A DNA stretch of 64,000 nt from Valencia hispanica (Eukaryota > Chordata > Actinopteri > Cyprinodontiformes > Valenciidae), in NCBI GenBank assembly GCA_963556495.2, contig OY747703.1:59218296-59282295 (forward strand), in the 5' to 3' direction. Each line of letters opens with the position of its first letter. Position 1 is the stretch's first letter. The translations under genes were made by a program, and so were the position numbers. A model generated the notes under the pieces. The model searched no databases. It worked only from the letters and a program-made list of their open reading frames with translations, and was not told the DNA's origin. Shown in pieces: positions 23,311 through 37,700 of this stretch.

Positions 23311-24140
23311 TTATTTTTATTTATTTTTTTACGTGTCCTGTTTGGCAGTGTGGAGCTCAGAATTGGTGTCTGAGTACCAAGTAGAAGCCCAACAGATTTA
23401 CTTTCACAAGCGGAGCAGTACAGCTTTTGCTATAGTCCTCCACTTGATATATGTGTGAAAAATCTTTATTATGAATTGTTGGGGTTTTTATTTCCTGATG
23501 TTATGGACATGGAGACGTTAAATTAAGGAGAAGAAAGAAGGAAGATGAAGAAGAGAGGTAGGAAACAAAAAGTCATGAGAGAGGGTGAGTTGAAAATACA
23601 AGAGAGGAAGGGGAACAAAGAAAACACAGGAAGACATTGAAGTCTGCCTCCATACCCACAGGACGGCAGAGAGAGAGGGAAAAACAAAACAAAACACGAA
23701 AAAGGAACATCGACAAACCCAACCAAACATTGTGAACTAAGAATTACACAACCATATCACACAAAAATAGATATAAAAATACAACAACAATGTTACAGAA
23801 AAACTCATGGTACCGATTAACCAAGCTCTAGTAATGATAACCTCAGCCCAAGAATATATCCTTAAACACCAGAGACCCCACATCTATGTGTGTGTGTTAG
23901 CATGCTGGTGCATATAAGGTTTCTCCATAAGAGTGTTCGATAGTTGGTGTGAGCAGGCATCAATCCGTCTCCCAGGAATCGATGCAGACATGAAGGAGAT
24001 CGGAGCAAAGACGTCCAAAGGACCCCCAGATCCCCAGGCGGACCCGGGCGGGGCCGACCGCATCCCCCAAGAGTGGAGCAGAGGAGAACCCCAGGGGAAC
24101 ATCCAGCGGCTACAATGTAGGGCCCGGGGGGCCCCACATT
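23311..24140 (-). mobile_element. 5'-truncated L1-type LINE, copy A (3' region only)
   Basis: Same sequence as the 3' end of copies B and C (shared CAGTGTGGAGCTCAGAATTGG near the tail). The T-run at 23324-23330 is the poly(A) tail read on the other strand. No coding part remains. Confidence 0.75.
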
Positions 24141-24590
24141 GAACAACACAAGTCTAAGCGACATGAACACAGCAGGAAATGACCTGAGGGTAAGTTAGGT
24201 TTTTTCACCTGAGGGTTTAGTGAGGTTTTTATCACTCTAATGTTTTTATGAAGGTCCGATCATGAAATGATCCATAAATAAATAACAGTTTCCATGAGTT
24301 TCTTTTAAAACCCTTTTCCTACAAACATGATCTGCAGCTTAAAGCAGAAAGTCTCTGGTTCCAGTTAAAGCGGATCAGCAGGTTCTGTTGACGTCCCAGC
24401 AGGATGCCTCAGTTTGGTATAAACGGTTTTATCGGAGCAATCAGAACTTTCTGCTGATGCAGCAACAGGCCCATCCTGAGAAATTAAAAACAAAAACACA
24501 ATAAGATTATGAATCAAGAAACCCAGCAAAAATTAACCCAACATACCAGATCTGTTGACCTATTTTGAGAATCTCAAAGTAGAGCCGATG

Positions 24591-24809
24591 TGGATGGATG
24601 GATGGATGGATGGATGGATGGATGGATGGATGGACTGGCGGATGGATGGATGGATACATGGATGGACGGATGGATGGCCAGATGGATGGCCAGAAGTACG
24701 GATGGTTGAATGGATGGATGGATGGATGGATGGATGGATGGATGGATGGGTGGATGAACAGATGGATGGATGGATGGATGGATGGATGGATGGATGGATG
24801 GATGGATGG
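24591..24809. repeat. (GGAT)n tetranucleotide repeat
   Basis: About 220 bp of GGAT units with scattered interruptions (CTGGC, CCAGAT, GTACG). Open frames on both strands are repeat artefacts. Confidence 0.97.
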
Positions 24810-25550
24810 TACTGTTTAGATTTTCCATTTTAACTTATGACTCTTTACATAAATTCAGACTCTAAAATCCATAAATCTCACTTATTATTAAACTGACCCA
24901 GTTCCTAGAAAGAACAGGTATTTCCTACTTGGACAGATTTATTAAAACTAACTGCTGGATAAACAACGTAACAGAAATAAATGATGTTTTTCCAGATAAA
25001 TCTGCTTCTTTGTTCTAACTTTTCTCCCAGGATCTGTTGTAATTATAACTGTGGTTCTAGATAATCTCTGGCTGGTTTAAAGGCTTAAGCTTATTTATCT
25101 GTAGACACAAAACAATATTTCAACATTCAAGCATTCAGGGAGGATAGTTAAACTCTGTATCTGTTAGAGGAGTTATCGTTTTCATACCTGAGGTCGCTCA
25201 TTAATTATCTGAACTTCCATATAAAGGTCATCTGGCACTGAACCTGCAAAAAGAACAAGTTATTGTGATTAAAAATATCACAATATCGTTAATGGGGCAA
25301 AAATCTCCTGTAGTAACTCTATAGTTCTCATGGGAAAAACAAAATCATACTTCAGAAAGGTGAGTAAATTATAGCTTGAGGAGAACAAAGGTAATTAGAC
25401 ACCCTGGAATCTGATCAGGTTAGCGTCTCTTTAGCTTCTAACGAAGGGGAACTCAATCCTCTGACGCTTCTTTTAATCACAGAGTGGTGAAATGAGATCT
25501 GTGTGAAGTAATAAAGGGTTTCTATGTAGCCTTAGAGATTTTAGAGGTGC
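24810..25550. other. No gene recognised
   Basis: Between the tetranucleotide repeat and L1 copy B; AT-rich, no exon or repeat recognised. Confidence 0.4.
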
Positions 25551-28500
25551 TTTTTTTTTTTTTTACATGTCCTGTTTGGCAGTGTGGAGCTCAGAATTGG
25601 TGTCTGAGTACCAAGTAGAAGCCCAACAGATTTACTTTCACAAGCGGAGTGCGACAGCTTTTGCTATGGTACTCCACTTGATATATATGTGTGAAAAATC
25701 TTAATTATTAATTGCTGGGGGTTTTATTTCCTGATGTTATGGACAGGAAATTAAGGGGAAGAAAGAAAGAAGATGAAGAAGAGAGGTAGGAAACAAAATG
25801 TCACGAGAGAGGGTGAGTTGAAAATACAAGAGAGGAAGGGGAACAAAGAAAACACAGGAAAACATTGAAGTCTGCGTCCATACCCACAGGATGGCAGAGA
25901 GAGGGGGAAAAAGAAAAAAAAAGGAACATCGACAAAACAAACCTAACATTGTGAACTAAGAACTACGCAACCACATCACACAAAAATGGATGTAAAATAC
26001 AACAACGTCACAGAAAAACTCATGGTACTGATTAATCAAGATCTAGTAATGAAAACCTCAGCCCAAGAATATATCTGTAAACACCAGAGACCCCACATCT
26101 ATGTGTGTGTGTTAGCATGCTGGTGCATATAAGCTTTTTCCATAAGAGTGTTCGATAGCACAGGCCCCGCTGGCAACCGGCCGCGCCAGGGTGGGCCGGT
26201 CCATAGACAGGAAGAGCCAGGGTCCAGAGGCACCCCCCCCCTCCAGGAGGGACCCGACAAGGGACTGGCCACCACGCACCACCGCCACCCTGGGCCAATT
26301 CTCACCGCCAACATCCCAGCGCCCCACCCCTGCCCCACGTCGGAGCGCCCCACCGATAGCCGCCAAGCTCAGCCAGCACCAGGACACCAAGTTGTACCAG
26401 CTTCCGAGTCCTGATCCCACGCAACGCAGAGCGCTGAGACCAGGGAATCCAACAAAGGCCAGGGCCGGTCCAACCCGCTAATGAACCGACCACGCACGGT
26501 GCGCACAGAACAAGTGATCGAATGAGCAGAGACGCTGGATCCGTATCACGCCGAGCCACTGAACAGACACCACCCAACAATCCCGAATCGGGCACCACTG
26601 AAAGAGGTGCCCCAACCAACCAAGGGAAGACATCGGCCCAGCGCATCGGCCGACCGACACACCGGTCCCCCCAGGCCCGGCGAGGCACGCACCACTTTGA
26701 AACCGGATTGACCACCGACGCACCAGTGGGCAGGGGCATCCGTCACTGCCAGGGAGTGACGGAGGGGAAATAGGCCCCCCATTAAATGTAAGGCCTGAGG
26801 TGCGCCAGGCGAGAGAACAGCCCAAGACCCAACCTGACAGGTAGACAAAGACATACAGACACAGTCATACGTTCCCTCCCTCTTAAACACATACATTCTC
26901 ACTGACTCACCAAGACACCCAAGAAATGACGCTGTACCCTCACTCACACACCCCATACACACTTCATGCTCCCAGGTCCAGGTACCGATGCCCCAGTAGC
27001 GCAACCAGCCCCCGGACCCGGGAGATGGACCCCCTACCTTCTAGGACGGAGACAAGCAGACCGCCAAGGGCCCCACAGTGGCAAGGCAGCCCGACAGCCC
27101 AGGACCCCGACCAGACCACCTGTTCCTCCTCCAGACCCCAACCCTGATGACCGGTAGCGAACAGGGGTGTGAGAAGACCCTTAGCCTCTATCCTCCCGCT
27201 CGAGTGTGGTGTTGATGCTTGTTTGTTATAATGTGCATTTAAAACAGAGGGGTGGAATGTGGGGAAGGCAGCCACACATCCCCCAACCCCCACCCCGAGC
27301 CCTCAGTGTCTATATGTGGTTTAACAGTGGGCACCAGCACCAGAGGTGAAGCTGATTGAACCGCTCCCCCTCTGGATGCCGAAAAGTGTGCCCACCCCAA
27401 AGTCCCTACATATGTGTCACGTGAGAATGTTATAAGTGGGAGTGTCTAAGTTGTATATTAAAATTGGGACCCAGGACGCCACGGGATAGCGAGGAGGGAA
27501 ACCCCTTCTCGCACCCCATTGATGTGCCCATGCCCCAAGACCCTATATGAGTGGTAAAGTGATGGAGCAGGTGGACAGAGGTGTTCGGGGATGGGGAGGG
27601 AAGGACCGGGAGACAAAATGCCTTCCCAGGGAGCCAGCTCCCCCACTGACCCCAGTAGGCACTGCTGTTCCCCGGGATCCACCAGGGGAGGGAGACCATG
27701 GCACGTTCAACCCGGGGCCCACGGCCACAGCACCACCAAGCCCCATGGACCCCAAGGCAGTCCCTCCAGCCCCATCCCAGAAGGAGAAATGAACCCACCC
27801 TGACATTTGCTCTACTATCAGAACACAAAAGACACTAGACACCCAGGTTGAGTTCGGCCCTTCTCCTCCCACACACCCCTCCCCCCCGTCCAAGTGCCTT
27901 CGTAGGGGGAGAGCACCTGTCGCTAGTTAGCAATAGCCTCCCCACCAGCAAGGGTGGCCCCCAGCGTCACCTGCGCATCGGAGGCCCCCGCAGCCCAAAC
28001 ACCGGCGACGCACCCGCCCAGACCAGGAGCAAACCGATGCCCCAGGCGGCCAACCCACCAGGCCGACATTCACCAGCCCTATTCCCTTGTGGAGCGACCA
28101 CTGCTGTTCAATAGCCCGGCAGGCGACCAAACCCAGCGCCCCACCCAATGCACCGCACAAAGACCAGGATCCAGGAGCTAAGTCCAGTGCGAAAAAAGAC
28201 TGATTAGGCCCAGAAATGCCACCCAGCCGCCGCGACCAGCAGCCAGGCACCCCAACCAGCAAACAAGGCGAGACCCCCACAGGCCGGCACCGGCAACAGA
28301 GGCCCCACGCCGGCCGACCCCCAGCCAGGACCACAGCCAGGGGGCATGGCGCCCCAGAGCCCCAAACCATCAAGCCCACCCCAGACCCTACCCAGGCGCA
28401 GCACGGCCACCAGGCCAGTAACCCATGTCCGTCAGTGCAACCCCCCTAAGGCACCGCATGCAGCCGTCAGGAGTTACCACCCAAAGCCACCAAAGCCCAA

Positions 28501-29800
28501 CCCCAGGTTGGGGGCACTCCATCCGCCCAGTGATCCCACCCCCAGGGATCCCCCCTAGACGCTCCCAACCCCAAGAACCCCCACATCAGCAACAGTATCC
28601 CAAACTACAAAACCAAGTGCCCCCCACCCTTACTAGGTGATGGAGCCGATCAAAGGAGCCCAGAGAGATTGATCAGATATGGAGCCAGAGGCCGTCTCAA
28701 GACCAGTGTGGTCGAACAAGAGATTTCTATACTGATTAATATTGAGAGCCTTTTTATTTTTCCAGTTCAGGAGGATAGTTTTCTTAGCGATGCATAAGGC
28801 AATGTGAACCATTAGAACTGACTTTGTGTCTATGGTGACATCCTTTAAATTTCCTAACAGGCAAATTGAGGGAGATGGTGGAACGTTACATTTCAGACAC
28901 TTTGATAAGTCCTCACATATCTGGCACCAACATTTCTTAACAGGTGGACAGAACCAAAGCGCATGAACATAAGTATCTGGTATATTGCTTGTGCATTGTA
29001 AGCAGGTATTGGACGATGTAAAACCCATCCTAAACATTCGTTGACCTGTATAGTGTACTCTATGAAGGATTTTGTATTGTATTAACTGCAAATTAGGATT
29101 TTATGTTATTTTAAAAGGTTCTTAAACATTTTTGAGACCAGACGTTTTGGTCAAAGCTGGCTGATAAATCCACCTCCCATTTTGAAATAGGGATGGCTAT
29201 TGATTCATCTAATGTAGATAATGTCATGTATATTTTAGGCAGCAATTTGGGGGGGTTGAGATTAAGAAAATCTAAAACTCTTGCTGGAATTTGTAATTCA
29301 ACTGTATTGAGACTAAATTTACCTTTAATAATAGATGTAATTTGTTGATATTCTAAGAATTTGTTTTTACCAATTCCATATTGTGTAATTAATGTATTAA
29401 ATGGGATAAAGTCTGTTCCTTCAAATATATGTTCCAGGTATTCAATTCCATTGCACCTCCAGACTGGGAAACTTATCATCCATTTTTTTTGCAAGATGTC
29501 GGGGTTATTCCAGATGGGTGTACGTCTGCATGGGATTATTGTGGACTCTGTCATTTTTAGAAACTCCCACCATGCTGTCAGAGAGGAGCTGATATTTATG
29601 CTTTTAAACCATTCATATTGTTTTATATTTGAGCTAATAAATGGTAAGTCTGAAAGTTTTATCTTATTGCATAGTGTCAGTTCTACGTCTATCCAGGACT
29701 CAGCTAGGTAGCCATGTTTTAACCATCTTGTTAAAACATATCCTTTCAAAATTTTGGAGATTATAAGCATCCAGAGCTGTCTTGTGCTTAATAGATAATT
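25551..29800 (-). mobile_element. 5'-truncated L1-type LINE, copy B
   Basis: Reverse-strand element: poly(A) tail is the T-run at 25551-25564, then about 3 kb of 3' region that is G-rich on the sense strand, then the end of ORF2 (28633-29770). Relative to copies A and C, the 3' region lacks about 200 bp near 26156. The numerous open frames in 26-28.6 kb on both strands follow from the base bias, not from genes. The 5' truncation is near 29800; I found no convincing target-site duplication. Confidence 0.8.
28633..29770 (-). pseudogene. L1 ORF2 C-terminal part
   Basis: Two segments in different frames (29770-29111 and 29091-28633) separated by a frameshift near 29100. The second contains the terminal block with CLQCTSNIPDTYVHALWFCP, the Cys/His-rich motif (CxxC...H) at the end of L1-clade ORF2 proteins that lies after the reverse transcriptase. 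Endonuclease and reverse transcriptase domains are absent (truncated). Confidence 0.75.
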
Positions 29801-31666
29801 AGGATATACAGTGAAATGAAATATTTACAGTGAAATGCATCAGACGTATCTGAAACTGTCTGAGTGGCAGCATCGGTCAAATTTGGAGAACACTGTATCG
29901 TTACACTTACTGATTGCTTTACTGACTGCAGAGGTGAATTATCAGCTTAATCTGTGACGAGTGGCGTGTCCGATGGTTCGCCTAATGTGACAGAAGCAGC
30001 AACTGCAGGAGCGGGTTGTCTGCTCAGGAGAGTGTCCAGCGTATCTTGTCTGTGGCGCTTTTTACCACACATTTCCCTTTCTCCCTGAGGGCGTTTAGGC
30101 TCCTTGTGTGGGAAAATTGTCAGAAAAGCATTTATTTTCAGTCTTCGCTTATACCCAGCTGCTCCGGTGCACCTGTTTCGAATGTTATCATCCCAATAAA
30201 TGGCCGTTGTTAGCGGTCATCACTCCCATACAATAGCTACAGAATGTTCCTCCTCTATCTCCTGCTCGGTAGGTCGTTATCTTGTGACTTTAGTTTTGAG
30301 AACTTTGGGAAGTTGTGTCCATCCACAGGCATCTTCCCACTGCTTTCTCCTCTTCTTGTCCGTAGGAAAGCAGTGTAAACTCACATCACTCCCCTTGTTG
30401 CATTTTGACTGGAAATTGCATCCAAAAGCAGCGCAATGTGGCATTTTACTTAATAATTACGAATGTGAGCACGTACACAAACACTAGCGTCAATAGCTAT
30501 TCTACCAAGTGCAACCAATATACGTCATCGCCCCCAGAGTGCATTGCGTATAAAAACCTGAAATTTCTTATGTGTTTTTTAATTGGTTGCATTATGTTAT
30601 GCAGAATAATATTGGTGTCATAATATATTATGTCCAGTGTGCTTAATTATAGTGGCAATAAATATTTTACATTTATTACCTGAGTTTAGTTTAGAATAAA
30701 TACAAATATATTATCATTATACTGTTAAATATTTTATAGCAGTAAATTATAATTTTTCTCCATGAGGATAGATGCGGAATATTAACAAATAAAAAGGTTT
30801 ACTCATCACACATGAGATCTGAAGAGATTCTGTGAGAAACAAACATCTGACACCAGACACTGAAACCCAGTCAGACACGACTCGTTCGTTTTGGTACGAT
30901 GACTCCATGAGTATCACGTGTCGCTCAGATCCAATTCTACAGCATTTAATGTGGAAAACCCCGTCTCTTCTCTGACCTCGCCACAACAGATCATGTGACG
31001 GCAGAAAATACATGTTCTTAAAGAACAAGCTCGGAGCAAAGACGGACAAATAATACTAAACCAACCTTTGGGCCACAGAGGTATTAAACTACAGATGAAA
31101 CAACAGCGAAGCCCTGAAGTAAAACTTCCTCAGTCGTAGTGTCACACAGTGGGTCAGGAATGTTACTGCTAAATGTATATTAAAGACATGTTGAAGCATA
31201 TAACCTGACTATTAGTATTTTAGTCTGTTTGGAAAGTGGAGCGTGTTGCTAACTGGGGGGTAGTGTACTGTGTATACAGCTCCGAGACAAACTGTCCAAC
31301 AAACAGAAATAACGGCTGTAACCTGTTCCTCATCCCTGATCACTTCTCGCCCTTTAAGAGGAACTTCAGAGCATGAAAAGCTGTAAATACGGGCTGCAGT
31401 AATTACTGGTCTAACCTGAATGAATTAATAATCAGGACAGAGCTATCTCTGTGTGGTTCCGTGTACAATGTGGACACAATGTCCTGTTAAGCTGCTGTTC
31501 ACACTATGCAGAAGAACTATGACTAGCCAAGCGTGAACAATAGCAGTTACAAAATATATATGTCAGTTCCAAAAAGTAGCATCTGCTATAAACAGAAATA
31601 TGACTGGATACATTTCTAAAGATGCAAATCTAATAAAGTGAGTTATAAAGTAGCCTAAATACTCAC
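29801..31666. other. Between L1 copy B and gene 3
   Basis: I searched the minus strand here for a gene 3 tail exon like 58100-58018 or 8618-8734 and found none. Resemblance to the gene 4 flank stops near 31560. Nothing else recognised. Confidence 0.45.
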
Positions 31667-31786
31667 CATGTGTTTGTCTGATTGTCTTCTTCTTCTTCTT
31701 TTCCAGAAAGCTCTGCCTGATCCTCCAGACGACCAGAGTACCAATCAGCACACACGCTATGGTTACGCCTGTTATTAGAGGCCAGT
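31667..31786 (-). CDS. Gene 3 exon 4: transmembrane segment
   Basis: 120 nt between TTGATAG and GTGAGT, phase 1. Uncharged span then WRIRQSFLEKKKKKTIRQTH. Differs from the gene 4 exon by little (WRIRQ against LRIRQ). The C2-TM intron is 96 bp. Confidence 0.7.
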
Positions 31787-34700
31787 CTATCAAACCACAA
31801 AAAGCAAAACAAACATTCATCCAACAGGAACAAAGTTAGAAATTATATGTGTTATAGTTGCAATAGTTACAGGGAAGCTTACAAGATCTGTGATTATCAG
31901 CACTCCCTGTGCTGCTAAGCCAGCAAGATGATGTGACGTTAACATGAAGAGTCTTGTTTTCTGCAGGGTTGGCTGCTACACATCTATATGATGAGTTTCT
32001 ATCTTCTTTATGTACAGTGATGGGTAAAGAGAGAGCAGAACTGTTCTGGTTCTGTATTTCTTGGTCTTTGATCCACAGCAGAGTCGCCTGTTTGTCCACA
32101 GAACAGATCAACCAGCAGCTGTCAGAGCTCACAGTCTGGGTCTCTACTGCAGGAGACGGAGCAGGATCTGAAGTTAAAATATATTCAATACATTCATAAG
32201 AAAAGAAAAGCCTCAACAGTGGATTAGAGTTATGCATTATTCTTCTTTCACCCTCAACAGGATAAAGCAATGGATGGATATTGCATTTTCTTTAATGTTT
32301 ACATTTTGTGTTTCCTAATCCTATTTAATCTCAGGAGTTTTTCCAGAGCTGGTATTTTTTACCGGTGTACTTAGAATGTCGAGCTGCTGGGAAATACTAA
32401 CAAAAATCATGTTAGTCTGTGCAGAATAATGTCAGAGGTCTGTCTTTATCTTTAAAATATGACAGAAATGTCACAAAAGATTTCAAAACAGAAAAACTGT
32501 TTTCTTTAATACTTAATCATTTTTAATATAGAACAGTCCAAACCTTTAACTAGAACTGTGTATCTTTGTGTTGAAATATTAGTTTAGTGTTTAGCATCTT
32601 ACTACAATATGAAACGAGACATTTTAAATATTATTAATCCACATGCAGCAGTCTGAGCTCTGATTGGACCGTTAGACTTCCTGTTTTTTTTGCTAAATAT
32701 GACTCACCTGCTAACAATGAGTGGAATATAAAGGCTCACCAAAGGTGGTGGCTTTTATGATCATTTTCAGTCACATAGCAGAACAGAGTAGCAGGATCGA
32801 TCATTGTACTGGAATACAGTCTTAAAGCCCTTTGGAGATGTTCTGCTAGATTTTTTTCATTGTCCATCATTTTGACCAATAGGGTCCAAAAAAAATCATG
32901 TCTATCAACTTTTACCTGTTATTTTTTTATGACAATAATGACATTCCACAGTATTTCTTTTTTATTCATTGTAATTAAATTTGAATTAACTGAACAGAGA
33001 ATCTGCATAGTGCCATCACACATTGAGCAGAAGTATTAATATAATATAGTTCAGCTGCTGTGGCCAGAATACAGAGTAACAACTTCCACCTGATCCGAAT
33101 GGACCTGAATCAGACCTGTTTGTGCGTAATCAGATAGTAGGATTGCTGCAGAGGTTTTAGTCATGAGGTTTTGGATTTTAGCCTCAGACAGATTATTTCT
33201 CATGGGGGTTTAGATGTTCTGGAGGCTGAATCTGCGCTCCGCTGCCACACTGGAGACTGGGATTAACTTCAGCCAAAGTTTGGAAATGAGGGAACATTTC
33301 TACAGTTGACGTGATCACAAGTCGGAAAGACTCTCTGAATCTGCCGTTTTCTGACCTGCAAGCTATCGCTACAGCAGGAGGAAATCATATGCGCCTCTTC
33401 TGCACCGGTGGTTTGCATGACGCCGCTCTCCAAAGCAGTAATTCTTTGACGCGTTGTCAGCTCCCGGTTAGCGAGATGCATTGAGTACGGCGTCCAGGTC
33501 TGAGACGATGCTCACATGCTCTCATGGGGATCTTTTTGTTACTGATGTAGTTAGCCTGTATTTTGTGCATAAAGTTGAAAATGTCTGAGCGTCTGTACCA
33601 AGTGGTCAGAGAGTGTGAAAACAAATCTGTCAAAATGACGGACAGCCATCGGATTTTTCTGTCACAGCTTAAAAAAAAACGGTCAAAGCTGGAAAATATG
33701 GAGGTACCGCGACCCCCTGCTATTATTGCTGTTATTGGCAGCAAAGATCCGATCTCCCACATGGCGGCACCAATGGTACCACATGTGTGTCTTGTTATCT
33801 GCTGCCCTGATGTTTCCATGGTAGCTTTCTTTTCTCTACTCCTTATCCTTTCAGATCTAATAATTAACATCCACATTACAAAACGGGAAACTGTAAATTC
33901 CCGTCCCAAAATGTGTATTTTCTCAGCAAACATCCAATGATGCTGCAGACTGTAAAACACCAGCAAGATTTTGGGCTAAACATACTGTAACATCTGTAAT
34001 CTACACTAAATAATGTACAGTAATGAGAAAATGTGACTCACCATAAACTGTGAGATTATAGGATCCAATGAAAACTTTTATTTTTTTAGAGTCAATAGTA
34101 TAAACTCCTGAGTCGCTCTTCTGCAGCTCTGTGATGGTAAAAAGTCCAGAGTTTCTGTTCCACTGAAGTTTGTTCATGTAAATCTCCTCTAAGATCTGAA
34201 GTTTCCCATCATTCACCAGAGCAATGCTCTTCATTCCTATTGAAAGTAGTCCCAACTCCAGCAGAGGATCTGGTAAAGTGATGCTTCCTCCAACGACTCC
34301 TGACAGGTTCTTCTTCACTTCCTCAGCTGCAGAAAATCTCATCACTGAAAAACACCAACAGGTAAAGTCAAACCTCTAATAACATGTTTAACTTTCACAG
34401 TGAACTTATGACAGAAGGTCTCCCTGTTTGCAGTTTGTTTGAATTATGCTTGACAGTAAAAGTTGAAATACTGAATGTTAAATCTATATTTATATTTTAA
34501 ATAAGTGAATAACTGTGTGATGATCCTCAGAGGTGAGAAATGAAATACCATGATTGGTCATAATAGTCGGGGCTTAAAGTCAGACATGAAATCTTTAGTA
34601 AATTGATAAATCCATTCATCATCTATACCATCTGTCCATTACTGGGTTGATTGGTTCCTATCTCCAACATTCATCAGGCGAGAGGTGGGGTACTAATTAA

Positions 34701-37700
34701 GCACCAAGTGTTCCTCAGTTCCTGTTTTCTCCTTTTCTTTTCTCTCATTTAGTCAGATATGGGGATGTGGGTGTGGCTTCTCCTCTATGCTCCTGAATGG
34801 AGGGCCTAAGCCACGCCCATCTCCATCCGTTCCAAAAAATATGAATGAGAGTCGATGGAGCGATAAAAGTTATTTTCTGATCCCATTTGAAATGTTCCAT
34901 AGATTTAACATATGATGTTTGTGAATTTTAAAGGCATATTTTGATTCAGCGAACGTGCCAATTTTTGACAGGTGGCAAAAGTTACTTCAGGTTTTGTGTG
35001 AAAACACGTAGTGGACTACAACTAAAGAAGAAGAAGAAAAATGTTTAGGAGTTTTGTGGGCTTTGCCTCCTTTTTCCAGGACAAAGAAAGGAGCATTAAA
35101 CATGGAGAAAACCTCTATAGATCTGTCCGTGTGGAAAGTAGCAGCTATGCTGGGGGAGAAACAGTCGGTCAGTGAGAGCCAGCATGGAGGACGAGCTCTA
35201 CAAGGTCTCTGAGTATTTCAAGTGCTAGCTACTGTTAGCTAACATCATATATGCGACTTCTGATTTGTAGTCTTTTTAATTACGAATTTTTGCAAGCAAG
35301 AAAATCCCAAATCACATGATGAACACATCATTAGTTAACATTTAAATTGAGGTTAATTCAGGGTAAGGCAAATGGGACCAGAAAATAACTTCCATCTCTC
35401 TGCTGACTTTCATTCATTTGGGGGGGGGGCAGGGGACCCATGGGTAAATAACAATAACAAAAATAACAATAATAACCACTTAGCCAATGACGAAGGCTGA
35501 TTCAAATTCAAATCTACTGTAGAATTTTAACCTGAAGAGGACGCCACACTTATGGTTATAGGCAGACATTTATATATTACATAAGATGCACTAAAATGCC
35601 AAAAATAATGGATACACATATAGACAGCATTATTAGACTCTCATTATATACAGTTTAAAAAAAAAGTTGATTTGGAAATGAGATGCTCTTTAAATATCAC
35701 AATTAATAACTTTCTTCATTTGGATGGCAACAGGAGCTTTTGGGAACATTATAAAGGTGTTTCTACTATTATTGAACATTTACCTTTTGTTGTCCATCCT
35801 TGGACATGATGTAAACCTGATTATGGAACAATCGCTGTGTAAAATAACATCTAATGGTCTGCATTGCCCTGAACTAAATGTGAGTGTTTAGGCTACATCT
35901 CACTGTCTGAATTAACCTGAACGAACCCACTTTTCCCAGTCTGAGCAGGAACTGGTTGTCCGTCTCCAAAGTCTGAGATCATGACTATTGATCAGAATCA
36001 TCGATGACCACTAGAGGTCAGTAGCCAGAAGTATAAATGGTTTAATAAAAACAGCGGATCCACAAGAGGGAAAACTAAAGCTCCTGGTTCAGAACAATAT
36101 AAAAGTTTAAATACTTAAATGCTTAAATAATGATTTTTAAAAATGAATTCCAACTGGAATATAACAATTTATAAAAAATAAAGGAAGAGGTGGATATGAA
36201 GTTGGGCTCTAAAAGGTTAATAAGGTGAGGAGTGCAGTGACTTAAATTGGATTCAGCTCCTTCCTGGTTTCCCAGCTCCAGACCTCATTATCCAGATAGC
36301 AAAATATGTTATATCGATGTTGACTTTTGATTAAAATGGTTAGAGTTATGGTTGAAATGTGCCTTTTAATAAAAATATTCATAGTAATTCAACAAGGCAT
36401 TCTAAAGGGCAGTGGTTCACGTTGCTAAAAACTAAAACCAGTCACAGCCGAAGTACAGTGATGTTTAGCACCATGCAAGAATGGAATCATTTACCAGAGA
36501 CTTTAAGGGAAACAAATGAGATAATATAACTCCAAAAAACAACTCCAAATGTTTTTATTTTCAATAAATAGCATAGCAAAATAACAAATAACAATCTAAG
36601 TGACTCGTTGGTCTGATTATCATAAGCAGAACTCAACCACCAGCACCTTCTTCCTGGATCAGAAGGTAATCGTTTCAATCTTTCCCATTGAGCTCCATTT
36701 TAACGCTGTGTTTGCTTCTTCTAACCTCCAGCCTCTTCCAGACGTCGCTGCCTTCAGACATCCAAGCCTCCTTTTGTTGCACATTTTTGTTTTCTTATTG
36801 TCAAAAAGGAAAATATTCAGTGTGTCTTAAATTGTTTTACATTTTTAGAGGAGCAGCAAAAGTAAAAGAGATGGATTAGCAGAGCTTGACGACAATTGAT
36901 GGTGTCATCCAGGACATGTTGCTGTAGAATATCGTCTCTGCTGCCCTAATATTGAGCTGTTAGCATGTCAAGATGAGGCTTTTTTTTAACTAACAGGAAC
37001 TTTAATTGTATTTTATTCAGACATGTCTCTTCATTTCCAACTGGCAAAAAATTATCTCTCCAGAATTTGAATTTTAGATCAGCTTTTATCTAATTTCACC
37101 TGGGGACCAATTTGACTTGCAAAGTAACACCGTGATGCAAAACCAGAGTGACATGGAGATGGAGAAAATTTTTTAAAAAGATAGTTTAGGAGAAGCAGGA
37201 CAGTTAAAACATTCAACTTCACTCTGCTACTTCCTTTTCTCCTACTACTCTCCAGTTGCATTACAGTACATTCTGTTATTTCGACTGTTAACTTTGTTTT
37301 CTCTCAGTGTTTTTCTCTCCATTGAAGCTCCACCTGGTCTGGTATCCTGCTTGGCTGCAATGCCCTGTTGGACGGGGGGCATCGACTGGGATGATCCTCT
37401 CAGTAACTGAACATCCACTGTGTCCTGTTATCAACTTTTTACTTTCTGTAACATAGAAAGTTCTCTTATATCAGATCTTCTGTTCCTTCTGTGTTTCTGC
37501 TCTGTCTTCTCAAACCCCCAGACGGTCGTGGCAGATGGCCGCTCCTACTGAGCCTGGTTCTGTTGGAGGTTTCTTCCTGTTAAAGGGGAGTTTTTCCTCT
37601 CCACCGTCGCTACATGCTTGCTCAGTATGAGGGATTGCTGAAGGATTGCTGTGGTTGGAAAGTCTGCATCAACGGGGCCCAACCTCACGCCAATGACTGA

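Noticed and set aside
24555..24833. Open frames of WMDG or HPSI repeats
   Set aside because: They come from the GGAT repeat and run on both strands.
26030..28640. Numerous overlapping Gly/Pro/Arg-rich open frames
   Set aside because: Base bias of the L1 3' region lowers stop frequency; no domain or splice support, and the copies at 51-53 kb do not keep the same frames.
33457..33966. Open frames on both strands in the V-C2 intron of gene 3
   Set aside because: No motif, and opposite-strand overlap of similar length; kept only as a possible unclassified insertion.
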